This document shows positions 30,882 to 39,048 of a DNA stretch of 51,757 nt, in pieces. A model generated the notes under the pieces. The model made no database searches and was not told where the DNA came from. It saw only the letters and a program-made list of their open reading frames with translations. Source of the DNA: Paracoccaceae bacterium (GTDB lineage: Bacteria; Pseudomonadota; Alphaproteobacteria; Rhodobacterales; Rhodobacteraceae); contig JAAEZB010000015.1 in assembly GCA_018223085.1 (NCBI GenBank), positions 1-51,757 of the forward strand, in the 5' to 3' direction. Made by a program: the position numbers and the translations under genes. Within the stretch, counting starts at the first letter, position 1; every line of letters begins with the position of its first letter.

Positions 30882-32957
30882 TTAGCCCGCGATGAGGCCG
30901 AGGCTTTCCAGTTTGAGGATCACCTGGTGGGCGCAGTTATCCACGTCCACATTTTCGGTCTCGACGCTCAGCTCGGGATTGACCGGCACGTCATAGGGGT
31001 CCGAGATACCAGTGAATTCCTTGATCTTGCCTTCGCGGGCGAGCTTGTAGAGCCCTTTGCGGTCGCGGCGTTCGCATTCCTCGATGGAGGTTGCAACGTG
31101 CACTTCGATGAAGGCACCGAATTGTTCGATGTCTTCGCGCACGGCGCGACGGGTCGTAGCATAGGGTGCGATCGGGGCGCAGATGGCGATACCGCCATTC
31201 TTGGTGATTTCCGATGCGACATAGCCGATGCGGCGAATGTTGAGATCGCGATGTTCCTTCGAGAAGCCAAGCTCGCTCGAAAGGTTCTTACGCACGATGT
31301 CCCCATCCAGAAGCGTCACCGGACGTCCGCCCATCTCCATGAGCTTGACCATGAGCGCGTTGGCGATGGTCGACTTGCCCGAGCCGGAGAAGCCGGTGAA
31401 GAACACGGTAAAGCCCTGTTTTGAACGCGGCGGCTTGGTCTTGCGCAGCTCTTTGACCACCTCGGGGAAGGAGAACCATTCCGGGATTTCGAGCCCTTCG
31501 GCCAGACGGCGGCGCAGTTCGGTGCCCGAGATGTTGAGGATGGTGACATCATCCTTGTCCTTGATCTCGTCCATGGGTTCGTATTGCGCGCGTTCCTGCA
31601 CCCATACCATGTGTTTGAAGTCGACCATTTCGATGCCGATTTCATCCTGATGCGCGCGGAACATTTCCTGTGCGTCATAGGGGCCGTAGAAATCTTCGCC
31701 TGCCGAGTTTTTGCCGGGGCCAGCGTGGTCGCGACCAACGATGAAGTGGGTGCAGCCGTGGTTCTTGCGGATCAGGCCATGCCAGACGGCTTCACGCGGG
31801 CCAGCCATGCGCATTGCAAGGTTGAGAAGCGACATGGTCGTGGTCGACTGCGGATACTTGTCGAGAACTGCCTCGTAGCAGCGCACGCGGGTGAAGTGAT
31901 CGACATCGCCCGGTTTGGTCATGCCGACCACCGGATGGATGAGAAGGTTGGCCTGCGCCTCTTTGGCGGCGCGGAAGGTAAGCTCCTGATGCGCGCGGTG
32001 CAGCGGGTTGCGGGTCTGGAAGGCCACGATTTTGCGCCAGCCGAGCTTGCGGAAATAGGCGCGCAGTTCGTTGGGCGTATCACGGCGGGCACGGAAGTCA
32101 TAATGCACCGGCTGCTGAATGCCGGTCACCGGGCCGCCGAGATAGACCTTGCCCGCATGGTTATGCAGGTAGTTGACGGCCGGGTGGGCATCATCATCGG
32201 CACCAAAGACTTTCTCGGCTTCTTTCGCTTTGTTCGGCACCCAGTTGTCGGTCACGGTCATGGTGGCGAGAATGACGCCTTCCTGATCGCGCAGGGCGAT
32301 GTCCTGACCTTCCTTGAGGGAGGCTGCGAACTCTTCGGAGACATCAAGGGTGATCGGCATCGGCCAGAGCGCCCCGTCCGCGAGGCGCATGTTCTCAACG
32401 ACGCCGTCGTAATCCTCTTCCGACAGGAAACCCTTGAGCGGGTTAAATCCTCCATTCATGAGCAGTTCCAGATCGCAGATCTGACGCGGATTCAGGTCCC
32501 AGCTGACGAGATCGGCTGCTTCGACCTTGAGCTTTTGGGCGCTCTCGTAGGAGACGTAGAGTTCGGGGATGGGCGCGAGGTTATTCTGCATAAGTTTGGT
32601 CCTATACTTAAAGGGAACGAGGCCGCTGTTTGTGCCGGTTAATTCGGCGTGAAGCGCATCATATTCGTCGAATTTGCGGGCGAGGAACCTGTCGGTCAGG
32701 CGGATTTTTTCCGCCGCCCCGCGCGAAGTCAGGGCATAGGCAAAGCGCTGGCGCTTGTCCGGTCCGGCTCGTTCGCTAATTTTGATCAGACCGATCTCGG
32801 CGGCTGCGCGCAATTGCGCGTTCAGGCGCCCCAAAGAGACGCCCAATGCCGTTGCCGTCGCCCGTTGCGACGCGTCCGGCGCCAGGTCAAGCTGGCGCAG
32901 GAGGCGGAAGAGCTGATCTTCCTCGTCCGGGTTCAGGATCGCTTTGGGCAAAGCCAT
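30882..32957 (-). CDS. MarR-type regulator domain fused in frame to bifunctional sulfate adenylyltransferase / adenylylsulfate kinase
   Basis: The open frame encodes 691 aa. Residues 1 to about 108 look like a MarR-family EPS-associated regulator: a wHTH with QRATATALGVSLGRLNAQL, then a wing. From Met123 the sequence is a standard 569-aa Sat-CysC: ATP sulfurylase with QTRNPLHRAH at 314-323 and ISGTELRR, and APS kinase with Walker A GFSGSGKST at 522-530 and DGD. The enzyme makes PAPS from sulfate. An internal ATG at 32591 with AGGA 8 nt upstream could give the enzyme alone. I therefore cannot say whether one or two proteins are made. A 14-bp palindrome lies 19 bp before the start. Confidence 0.85.
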   Translation of the reverse strand: MALPKAILNPDEEDQLFRLLRQLDLAPDASQRATATALGVSLGRLNAQLRAAAEIGLIKISERAGPDKRQRFAYALTSRGAAEKIRLTDRFLARKFDEYDALHAELTGTNSGLVPFKYRTKLMQNNLAPIPELYVSYESAQKLKVEAADLVSWDLNPRQICDLELLMNGGFNPLKGFLSEEDYDGVVENMRLADGALWPMPITLDVSEEFAASLKEGQDIALRDQEGVILATMTVTDNWVPNKAKEAEKVFGADDDAHPAVNYLHNHAGKVYLGGPVTGIQQPVHYDFRARRDTPNELRAYFRKLGWRKIVAFQTRNPLHRAHQELTFRAAKEAQANLLIHPVVGMTKPGDVDHFTRVRCYEAVLDKYPQSTTTMSLLNLAMRMAGPREAVWHGLIRKNHGCTHFIVGRDHAGPGKNSAGEDFYGPYDAQEMFRAHQDEIGIEMVDFKHMVWVQERAQYEPMDEIKDKDDVTILNISGTELRRRLAEGLEIPEWFSFPEVVKELRKTKPPRSKQGFTVFFTGFSGSGKSTIANALMVKLMEMGGRPVTLLDGDIVRKNLSSELGFSKEHRDLNIRRIGYVASEITKNGGIAICAPIAPYATTRRAVREDIEQFGAFIEVHVATSIEECERRDRKGLYKLAREGKIKEFTGISDPYDVPVNPELSVETENVDVDNCAHQVILKLESLGLIAG
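32591..32591 (-). promoter_or_regulatory. Possible internal translation start for separate Sat-CysC
   Basis: The ATG at 32591-32589 (minus strand) begins MQNNLAPIPELY, the usual Sat start, and follows TATAGGACCAAACTT with an AGGA core. It is in frame with the upstream regulator, so both a fused and a free enzyme are possible. Confidence 0.55.
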
Positions 32958-32976
32958 GATCTACGACTCAAAGTGT

Positions 32977-32990
32977 GTTCACGGGTGAAC
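32977..32990. promoter_or_regulatory. 14-bp palindrome upstream of the regulator-Sat-CysC gene
   Basis: GTTCAC-GG-GTGAAC, perfect 6-bp arms, centred 26 bp before the ATG. This is a plausible operator for the MarR-like domain encoded just downstream. Confidence 0.45.
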
Positions 32991-33132
32991 GCATTACATA
33001 TTTTGCAGATGCAGAAAAGAAAAAACCTTGGCTATTTTGTGGAAATGATCAGGGTGGCATCAATGCCACAGGCCTTTGCACGGTGGTGAAAGGGGGCAAT
33101 CGACGCTTCGCGCCTCTTTGAAGGGGGAGAGT

Positions 33133-33158
33133 GTGGCCGCTGAAATTTCGGCGGCCAC
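33133..33158 (-). terminator. Possible stem-loop after trxB
   Basis: GTGGCCGC (33133-33140) and GCGGCCAC (33151-33158) form a perfect stem 9 bp past the trxB stop, but no T run follows on the minus strand. Confidence 0.4.
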
Positions 33159-33166
33159 GCGCAGGA

Positions 33167-34111
33167 TCAATCGTCCTGTTCAGCCAGCCAGCGTTCCGCA
33201 TCCAGCGCTGCCATACAGCCCATGCCAGCCGAGGTCACGGCCTGACGATACTTGTGATCGGTAAGGTCGCCCGCGGCAAAGACGCCGGGCACCGAAGTTT
33301 CGGTGCCGCCCGGTTTGACCGCCACATAGCCGCCATTGTGTAGTTTAAGCGTGTCTTTCACCAATTCGCTGGCCGGGGCATGACCGATGGCCACAAACAC
33401 GCCCGCGCAGGGGATTTCGCTGATCGCGCCCGTCTCGACATGCTTGACCTTTACGCCGGTGACGCCCTTGGGATTGTCGTCACCGACAACCTCTTCCAGC
33501 ACGTGATGCCATAGCGGTTCGATCTTTGGATTTTTCATCAGTCGGTCAATGAGGATCTTCTCGGCGCGAAGCTCATCGCGGCGATGGATCAAGGTAACCT
33601 TGGAGGCAAAGTTGGTCAGGAACAACGCCTCTTCCACGGCGGTGTTGCCGCCACCGATGACAACAATTTCCTGCCCACGATAAAAGAATCCGTCACAGGT
33701 TGCGCAGGCCGAAACACCAAAGCCCTTGAAGGCCTCTTCCGACGGTAGGCCGAGCCACTTGGCGCGCGCCCCGGTGGCGAGGATCACGGCATCGGCGGTG
33801 ATGGTGTTGCCACTATCGCCTTTGGCGGTGAAGGGGCGTTTGGAGAGGTCGAGATCGGTGATGATATCCGACACGATCTGACAGCCCATGGCGCGGGCAT
33901 GCTCTTCCATCTTGACCATGAGTTCGGGGCCTTGCACCTCGGTAAATCCGGGATAGTTCTCGACCTCGGTCGTGGTGGTGAGCTGGCCGCCCGGTTCGAT
34001 CCCTTGTACGAGAATCGGCTCAAGCATGGCGCGGCTGGCATAGACACCGGCCGTATAGCCCGCCGGGCCCGAGCCAATGATGAGAACCTTGGTATGTGTC
34101 GTGTCGGCCAT
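33167..34111 (-). CDS. trxB: Thioredoxin reductase
   Basis: This flavoprotein transfers electrons from NADPH to thioredoxin. The 314-aa product has the FAD motif [17 protein letters not shown] near the N-terminus, the redox CATCDG disulfide, the NADPH motif [15 protein letters not shown], and the final FAD contact [17 protein letters not shown]. Length is normal. GGAAAGG precedes the start. It is divergent from the Lrp-type gene across 215 bp, an arrangement I also recall for enteric trxB/lrp. Confidence 0.96.
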   Translation of the reverse strand: MADTTHTKVLIIGSGPAGYTAGVYASRAMLEPILVQGIEPGGQLTTTTEVENYPGFTEVQGPELMVKMEEHARAMGCQIVSDIITDLDLSKRPFTAKGDSGNTITADAVILATGARAKWLGLPSEEAFKGFGVSACATCDGFFYRGQEIVVIGGGNTAVEEALFLTNFASKVTLIHRRDELRAEKILIDRLMKNPKIEPLWHHVLEEVVGDDNPKGVTGVKVKHVETGAISEIPCAGVFVAIGHAPASELVKDTLKLHNGGYVAVKPGGTETSVPGVFAAGDLTDHKYRQAVTSAGMGCMAALDAERWLAEQDD

Positions 34112-34248
34112 GAGGCACCTTTCCGTTCGTCAATCAGGGTTTCTCACAAGGATATAGCGATCCCGCTCTCCGGCGAAAACCCCGCCAGCCCCGCAAAAGC
34201 GCACCGCCTCTTTCATGGGCATTGCCATAAATAGGTGCAAAATGATGT

Positions 34249-34270
34249 TGCGCTAACGCGAAATAATATT
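34249..34270. promoter_or_regulatory. Repeated ATRTTGCGC elements in the trxB/lrp gap
   Basis: Two copies of an A-T-R-TTGCGC segment occur about 20 bp apart (near 34250 and 34267) in an AT-rich patch beside the lrp promoter. Two turns apart is a spacing seen for Lrp-family sites, so autoregulation is possible. Confidence 0.35.
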
Positions 34271-34296
34271 GCGCGTGCTTGGGGTGGTGCTATAAG
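34269..34296 (+). promoter_or_regulatory. Sigma-70 promoter of the Lrp-type gene
   Basis: TTGCGC (34269-34274), 16 bp, TATAAG (34291-34296), 30 bp before the ATG. The layout matches the purEK promoter. Confidence 0.55.
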
Positions 34297-34326
34297 AACC
34301 GCAAATCTGACAGTGAGAGTACCTTC

Positions 34327-34827
34327 ATGCCCGGGACACGGCTTGATCCGATTGATCGCAAAATTCTGGCTGAGCTTCAGGCCGACGGCCGCATGACCAA
34401 TGTTGAACTGGCCAGGCGTGTCGGAATTTCGGCCCCGCCCTGCCTGCGCCGGGTGCGCACGCTCGAAGAAGCGGGATATATTCGTGGCTACCACGCCGAT
34501 GTGGATGCGCGCGAGCTTGGCTTTGAAGTGCAGGTTTTCGCCATGGTTGGTCTTGTGAGCCAGGCCGAAGCCGACCTCGCCGCCTTTGAAGAGCGTTGTC
34601 GCAATTGGTCGCTTGTGCGCGAGTGCCACATGCTCAATGGCGAGGTGGATTTCATCCTCAAATGTGTCGCCCCCGATCTTTCGACGTTTCAGAGCTTCCT
34701 GACCGAGGACTTGCTCAAGGCCGATAACGTGGCCAGCGTCAAAACCTCGCTGGTGATCCGCGGGGCCAAAGACGAACCGGGGGTGCCGTTCGATGTTCTC
34801 GAAGAGCGCCTGAGCCGCGACGCCTGA
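34327..34827 (+). CDS. Lrp/AsnC-family transcriptional regulator
   Basis: The 166-aa product has the AsnC-type wHTH (LDPIDRKILAELQADGR then NVELARRVGISAPPCLRRV) and a C-terminal RAM/ligand-binding domain (VQVFAMVGL ... GEVDFILKCVAPDL). Such proteins sense amino acids. The helix-turn-helix APPCLRRVRTLEEAGYI is close to enteric Lrp-type proteins. It is divergent from trxB and ends before a bidirectional terminator. The true ligand is not known. Confidence 0.92.
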   Translation: MPGTRLDPIDRKILAELQADGRMTNVELARRVGISAPPCLRRVRTLEEAGYIRGYHADVDARELGFEVQVFAMVGLVSQAEADLAAFEERCRNWSLVRECHMLNGEVDFILKCVAPDLSTFQSFLTEDLLKADNVASVKTSLVIRGAKDEPGVPFDVLEERLSRDA

Positions 34828-34845
34828 GACCAGCGTTCGTACATG

Positions 34846-34883
34846 AAAAAGCCGCGCTCGGATCGCTCCGGCGCGGCTTTTTT
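34846..34883. terminator. Bidirectional terminator between the Lrp-type gene and the 47-aa gene
   Basis: AAAAGCCGCGC and GCGCGGCTTTTTT form a strong stem with T tails in both directions, serving the two converging genes. Confidence 0.85.
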
Positions 34884-34906
34884 ATGTGGTATGGTGTGGC
34901 TGAGGC

Positions 34907-35050
34907 TCAGGCGGCGTTGCGCTCAAGCTTGAGACCGGCGCGCTTGGCGATAAAGGCCTCGCGGCGGGCTCCGCGCGCCCAGGGCATCGCCGGAACGTCG
35001 GCTTTGGCTGCGTTGGTAACCGATTTGATGAAGCGGGTTTTACCTGCCAT
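34907..35050 (-). CDS. Small basic conserved protein (47 aa)
   Basis: The frame from ATG 35050 encodes 47 aa, MAGKTRFIKSVTNAAKADVP and onward to a Lys/Arg-rich tail, with net positive charge. AAAGGAGA is directly upstream, a strong ribosome site that fixes the start, although the frame is open further. I recall very similar small basic proteins in other roseobacters, but no function. It could be a nucleic-acid- or ribosome-binding protein; that is inference from charge only. Confidence 0.7.
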   Translation of the reverse strand: MAGKTRFIKSVTNAAKADVPAMPWARGARREAFIAKRAGLKLERNAA

Positions 35051-35192
35051 GGGATGTCTCCTTTGCTCCGTGTCCACGATTTCGCGGATCACTCTCCGTG
35101 TCTTGGTTAACATCAATGTCGCGGTGAAATGGGGCAGGGATGGGGCAGGAAAGGTCTGATTTTAGGAAAATGCCCGGATCATTTTGCGGCAC

Positions 35193-35948
35193 TCAGAGGC
35201 GGATCGTCGAGATCAGGCGCCCGTAATCGGCCTCTCCGGCATGGGTGGTGCGCCGGTACGAAAAGAACCGATCTGGATCGCCATAAGTGCAATGGCGTGT
35301 CCATTCGGCTTTACCGACTCCGGCTTTGCGCAGGCGGTGCAGCCCGTAGCCCTGAAGATCGAACAGCATCTTTTCGCCTTGGTCGTTGGCAAAGAAACGG
35401 CTGTTGTCCGTGTCCTCCATGAGGAAATCATCAAGGAATTCAGGTCCGACCTGATAGGCGCGCTGGCTGATCGAAGGGCCGATCACCGCAGCGGTGTTTT
35501 CTCGTTTTGCGCCAATAGCTTCCATCGCCTCAAGTGTGGCCTCAAGCACCCCGCCAAGCGCCCCGCGCCAGCCCGCATGCGCGGCTCCGATGACCCCGGC
35601 CTCGTGATCGGCAAAGAGCACTGGCTGGCAATCGGCCGTCAGAATGGCAAGCACAAGCCCCGGCACGTTGGTGACCATCGCATCGGCCTCTGGGCGCGGC
35701 GCGGCAAGTGGCGCTTTGACCGTGACCACGTCGCTCGAATGGGTCTGGTGCACGGTGACGAGGTCTTCGGGCGCGGCCTCCATGGCCTTGGCGACCCGGC
35801 TGCGGTTGATGCGCACGATCTCGGATTGGTCCGATGATCCGGCTCCACAGTTCAACCCCTCAAACACGCCCGAGGATGCGCCGCCCTTGCGGGTGAAAAA
35901 GCCGTGACGCAACGGCGTCAGGCGATCAGATGTGACGATTTCAAGCAT
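35193..35948 (-). CDS. pgeF: Peptidoglycan editing factor PgeF (polyphenol oxidase family, YfiH)
   Basis: The 251-aa product has the family metal-site segments: VHQTHSSDVV, TADCQPVLFADH and HAGWRGALGGV, then GPSISQRAYQVGPEF. YfiH/PgeF removes incorrect serine from peptidoglycan precursors in E. coli; laccase-like activity was reported for other members. Its start touches the stop of the methyltransferase gene (1-bp overlap), so it is coupled to it in an lgt-midA-pgeF unit. Confidence 0.9.
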   Translation of the reverse strand: MLEIVTSDRLTPLRHGFFTRKGGASSGVFEGLNCGAGSSDQSEIVRINRSRVAKAMEAAPEDLVTVHQTHSSDVVTVKAPLAAPRPEADAMVTNVPGLVLAILTADCQPVLFADHEAGVIGAAHAGWRGALGGVLEATLEAMEAIGAKRENTAAVIGPSISQRAYQVGPEFLDDFLMEDTDNSRFFANDQGEKMLFDLQGYGLHRLRKAGVGKAEWTRHCTYGDPDRFFSYRRTTHAGEADYGRLISTIRL

Positions 35949-37009
35949 CAGGCCTCGAATCCGGGGGGCGGGGTTGCTGTGGTCGGGTAGAACGCCAGCG
36001 TTTTGAACAGGTTTCCCATTTCGTCCGGGTGCGTCAAGCGGCGATGTGCAGCGATGTGGCTCTCAAGGGAAGCCCCTGAAAGGGTCTTGGCAAGTGCCTG
36101 TGCCCGCGCCGTGATGCCAAGCCGCTCAAGGAAAATCCCCTGTGGCGTCAATCGGCTATGGGCAGAGGGCGTGGCCTTGGCGAGGGGTTCGAAATCCACA
36201 TGCGCGGTGAGGTCGGCATGGCCCGGCACCTCTAAAGGGAAAACCGTTTCATGCGCGCGCATCGCTTGAAACGTATCCCCAAGCGAGTGCCAGCCCCCGT
36301 AATCTATCATGAGGGCCACGCCGCCCTGTGTCTCGATTCGCGCCCCGATGGTTTCGGCGATTGGGGCTGCCATGGGACAGATTTCTACCATGTCGCCATC
36401 TTTGGTGTCCGCCAGACGATCCGCCAGCGCCGGTTGCGCCAGAATCTCGCCGATCCCAAAAGCCAGCGCCTCGTTCTCAAGCCCCACAAGGCGTTCGGCC
36501 CATCCCGGTCCACTGCGCAGGAATTGTCGGATCGGCAGGGCATCGAAGAACTCATTCGCGACAAGGTACAGTGGCAGGTCTTCGGGAAGATCCGCCACGT
36601 TATCATACCATGTCACAGCGGTGCCAAGCCGTGTGCGCTGCGCCTCGCGTAGGGTCGGGGAGACCTCGACAAGGTGAAGCTCGGCAGCTTCGCAAAACCC
36701 CGGAACCGCGCGTGTGGCCCGCAGGATATCGGCCATCAGCGTGCCGCGTCCCGGTCCAAGCTCGGCAAGGGCAAAGCGGGTAGGGCGCCCCTGATCAAGC
36801 CACGTTTGAGCAAGGCAAAGCCCGATCATCTCGCCAAACATCTGCGATATTTCCGGAGCGGTGGTGAAATCCCCTGCGGCTCCGAGCGGGTCGCGCGTCG
36901 TGTAGTAGCCATATGTCGGATGCAAGAGCGCCTCGGCCATGAATTCCGAGATACGCATCGGTCCCCCGGCCCGGATGCGCGCCACGAGATGCGTCGTCAG
37001 ATCAGTCAT
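35948..37009 (-). CDS. SAM-dependent methyltransferase, MidA/NDUFAF7 family
   Basis: The 353-aa product has [18 protein letters not shown] near the start, the SAM loop [31 protein letters not shown] and ALMIDYGG, all signatures of COG1565. The eukaryotic relative NDUFAF7 methylates an arginine of complex I; a role in respiratory-complex assembly is plausible but not shown here. It overlaps the lgt end by 8 bp and precedes pgeF. Confidence 0.92.
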   Translation of the reverse strand: MTDLTTHLVARIRAGGPMRISEFMAEALLHPTYGYYTTRDPLGAAGDFTTAPEISQMFGEMIGLCLAQTWLDQGRPTRFALAELGPGRGTLMADILRATRAVPGFCEAAELHLVEVSPTLREAQRTRLGTAVTWYDNVADLPEDLPLYLVANEFFDALPIRQFLRSGPGWAERLVGLENEALAFGIGEILAQPALADRLADTKDGDMVEICPMAAPIAETIGARIETQGGVALMIDYGGWHSLGDTFQAMRAHETVFPLEVPGHADLTAHVDFEPLAKATPSAHSRLTPQGIFLERLGITARAQALAKTLSGASLESHIAAHRRLTHPDEMGNLFKTLAFYPTTATPPPGFEA

Positions 37010-37904
37010 GACGCACGCGCCGCACGAGCCAAATCCCGAAAAGGATCATCGGTAGGGAAAGGAGTTGCCCCATGGTGAAGCCGTAACCGTCCAGATGCAG
37101 CGCAAGGCCAAGCGGATTGCCTTCCGTGACAAATTGCGCATCGGGCTGGCGGACGAACTCTACAAGGAAGCGGGCGATGCCATATCCGGCAAAAAACACC
37201 CCCGCGATGACGCCCGGCGTCTTCAAAGCACCGCGCCGAAAGGCGAGCAATATGAGAACCGCGCCAAGCAAAAGCCCTTCGAGAAGCGCTTCATAAAGCT
37301 GTGACGGATGACGCGCGCAGATTTCGCCCACGGCCTGCCCGCATTCCTGCGCGTAATAGCCGGGAAAGGCGACGCCCCAGGGCAGGTCTGTCGGACGCCC
37401 CCATAGTTCGGCATTGATGAAGTTGGCAATCCGTCCAAAGAAAAGCCCCGGCGCCACACCAAGCGCCATTGCATCAGCCAGCGACAGGCGCGCCACTTTA
37501 TGGCGCCCGGACCAGAGCCATGTTGCAATGACCACACCAAGAAAACCGCCATGAAAGGACATGCCACCCTGCCAGATCACAAGGATTTCCCCCGGATGTG
37601 CAAGGTAATAGGCGGGCTTGTAAAACAGGACATAGCCAAGCCGCCCGCCAAGGATCACACCAAGGATGACCCATGTGAGAAGGTCTTCGCATTGCCGCGC
37701 ATCCATTGGCGCGCCATTTGCCCCCCAAAGTGTCGGTCGCTTGAGCGCCGCCACCACAAGCCGCCAGCCGATCACGATGCCGACGATATAGGCCATCGCG
37801 TACCAGCGCAGGGCAAGGTCAAAGCCAAACAGGCTGATCGAGAAGATCTCGGGCGAAATATCGGGGAAGGGGATCATGGCGCGCATGGGCAGAGTTTTGT
37901 CCAT
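37002..37904 (-). CDS. lgt: Prolipoprotein diacylglyceryl transferase
   Basis: Lgt adds diacylglycerol to the lipobox Cys of prolipoproteins in the inner membrane. The product is up to 300 aa, with about seven membrane segments, [10 protein letters not shown], the [16 protein letters not shown] signature and [12 protein letters not shown]. The start is uncertain: ATG 37904 has no good ribosome site, and in-frame ATGs at 37886 and 37877 match the family start ([11 protein letters not shown]) more closely. Its end overlaps the midA start. It is divergent from ubiK. Confidence 0.95.
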   Translation of the reverse strand: MDKTLPMRAMIPFPDISPEIFSISLFGFDLALRWYAMAYIVGIVIGWRLVVAALKRPTLWGANGAPMDARQCEDLLTWVILGVILGGRLGYVLFYKPAYYLAHPGEILVIWQGGMSFHGGFLGVVIATWLWSGRHKVARLSLADAMALGVAPGLFFGRIANFINAELWGRPTDLPWGVAFPGYYAQECGQAVGEICARHPSQLYEALLEGLLLGAVLILLAFRRGALKTPGVIAGVFFAGYGIARFLVEFVRQPDAQFVTEGNPLGLALHLDGYGFTMGQLLSLPMILFGIWLVRRVRHD

Positions 37905-37982
37905 GCCACGCAGGGGAAGTCAACCTTGTGCCGCGCCGCATCTGCCCCCATATAAGGGCCAAAGCAATTGCCGGAGACGATC

Positions 37983-38222
37983 ATGCAGACCCGCAACAAG
38001 ATCATGGACGATATTTCCCAGCTGATGACCAACGCCATGGGCGTGGCTCAGGGCGCCAAGGACGAAGCCGAAACCGCGATGAAATCCATCATGGATCGCT
38101 GGCTTGCCGATCGCGATTTCGTCACCCGCGAGGAATTCGACGCTGTGCGCGCTATGGCTCAGAAAGCCCGAGAAGAAAACGAGGCGCTCAAAGCTCGAAT
38201 CGAGGCACTTGAAGATAAGTGA
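37983..38222 (+). CDS. ubiK: Ubiquinone biosynthesis accessory factor UbiK family protein
   Basis: The 79-aa product is a small helical protein (BMFP domain): MDDISQLMTNAMGVAQGAKDE, then TREEFDAVRAMAQKAREENEALKARIEALE, a C-terminal trimeric coiled coil. UbiK associates with UbiJ in aerobic ubiquinone synthesis in E. coli and also promotes membrane fusion in vitro. ATG 37983 gives the typical size; an upstream in-frame ATG at 37968 is possible. A terminator follows. Confidence 0.85.
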   Translation: MQTRNKIMDDISQLMTNAMGVAQGAKDEAETAMKSIMDRWLADRDFVTREEFDAVRAMAQKAREENEALKARIEALEDK

Positions 38223-38227
38223 TGATA

Positions 38228-38253
38228 AGGGGCGCTTCGGGCGCCCTTTTTCA
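38228..38253 (+). terminator. Rho-independent terminator after ubiK
   Basis: A GC stem closed by a TTCG-type loop is followed by TTTTT, within 10 bp of the ubiK stop. Confidence 0.8.
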
Positions 38254-38331
38254 TGTTGAACATGGTCTTTGCGGGCGCAGAGGACCGATTGTTCTTGCCG
38301 CCTGCGCTGGGTCCGGTAGCCTTTGAACAGG

Positions 38332-39042
38332 ATGACCGAAGAGCACACATTCAGAACCGAGGGTCTGACGAAGACCTATGGCGAGGGCGTTGCTGCCGTG
38401 CACGCCCTGCGCGGTGTCGATCTTGATATTCCGCGTGGCGAGATTGTCGTCCTTCTTGGGCCTTCCGGCTCTGGCAAATCGACGCTGCTTAATATCCTTG
38501 GCGGTCTCGATCGCGCGACAAGCGGCGATGCCTTTTTCGAATCGGATAACCTGACCGAAATGTCGGATCGCGCCCTGACAAGGTATCGGCGCGATCATGT
38601 CGGCTTTGTCTTTCAATTTTACAATCTCATGCCCTCGCTGACCGCGCGCGAGAATGTCGAACTGGTGACCGAAATCGCCAGCGATCCGCTCGGTGTCGAA
38701 GAGGCGCTTTCGCTTGTTGGGCTTGAGGAACGCATGGACCATTTCCCGGCCCAGATGTCAGGGGGAGAGCAACAGCGCGTCGCCATCGCCCGTGCCATTG
38801 CCAAAAATCCCACGGTCCTCTTCTGCGATGAACCCACTGGTGCGCTCGATTCGACCACGGGGCGGGCGGTGTTGCATGTCTTGAATGATGTGAATGCCCG
38901 GCTGGGCGCGACGGTCCTGATCGTGACCCATGCCGCCGCGACAGCCAGTATGGCCCATCGCGTCATCCATTTTGCCGACGGCGCGATCCGTGAGGTTGTC
39001 GTCAACGAAACCCGCCTTAGCCCCGATGAAATCGAGTGGTAG
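38332..39042 (+). CDS. ABC transporter ATP-binding protein (MacB/LolD type)
   Basis: The 236-aa product is a complete nucleotide-binding domain: Walker [11 protein letters not shown]-loop [10 protein letters not shown], signature [14 protein letters not shown], Walker [13 protein letters not shown] and H-loop VTHAA. The [14 protein letters not shown] region is typical of the LolD/MacB/FtsE group that drives FtsX-like permeases. The permease starts 6 bp later, and a HlyD-type adaptor follows, so this is a tripartite exporter. Confidence 0.94.
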   Translation: MTEEHTFRTEGLTKTYGEGVAAVHALRGVDLDIPRGEIVVLLGPSGSGKSTLLNILGGLDRATSGDAFFESDNLTEMSDRALTRYRRDHVGFVFQFYNLMPSLTARENVELVTEIASDPLGVEEALSLVGLEERMDHFPAQMSGGEQQRVAIARAIAKNPTVLFCDEPTGALDSTTGRAVLHVLNDVNARLGATVLIVTHAAATASMAHRVIHFADGAIREVVVNETRLSPDEIEW

Positions 39043-39048
39043 CGGCAG

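Noticed and set aside
31584-32642. Plus-strand 352-aa frame
   Set aside because: Antisense shadow of the Sat-CysC gene.
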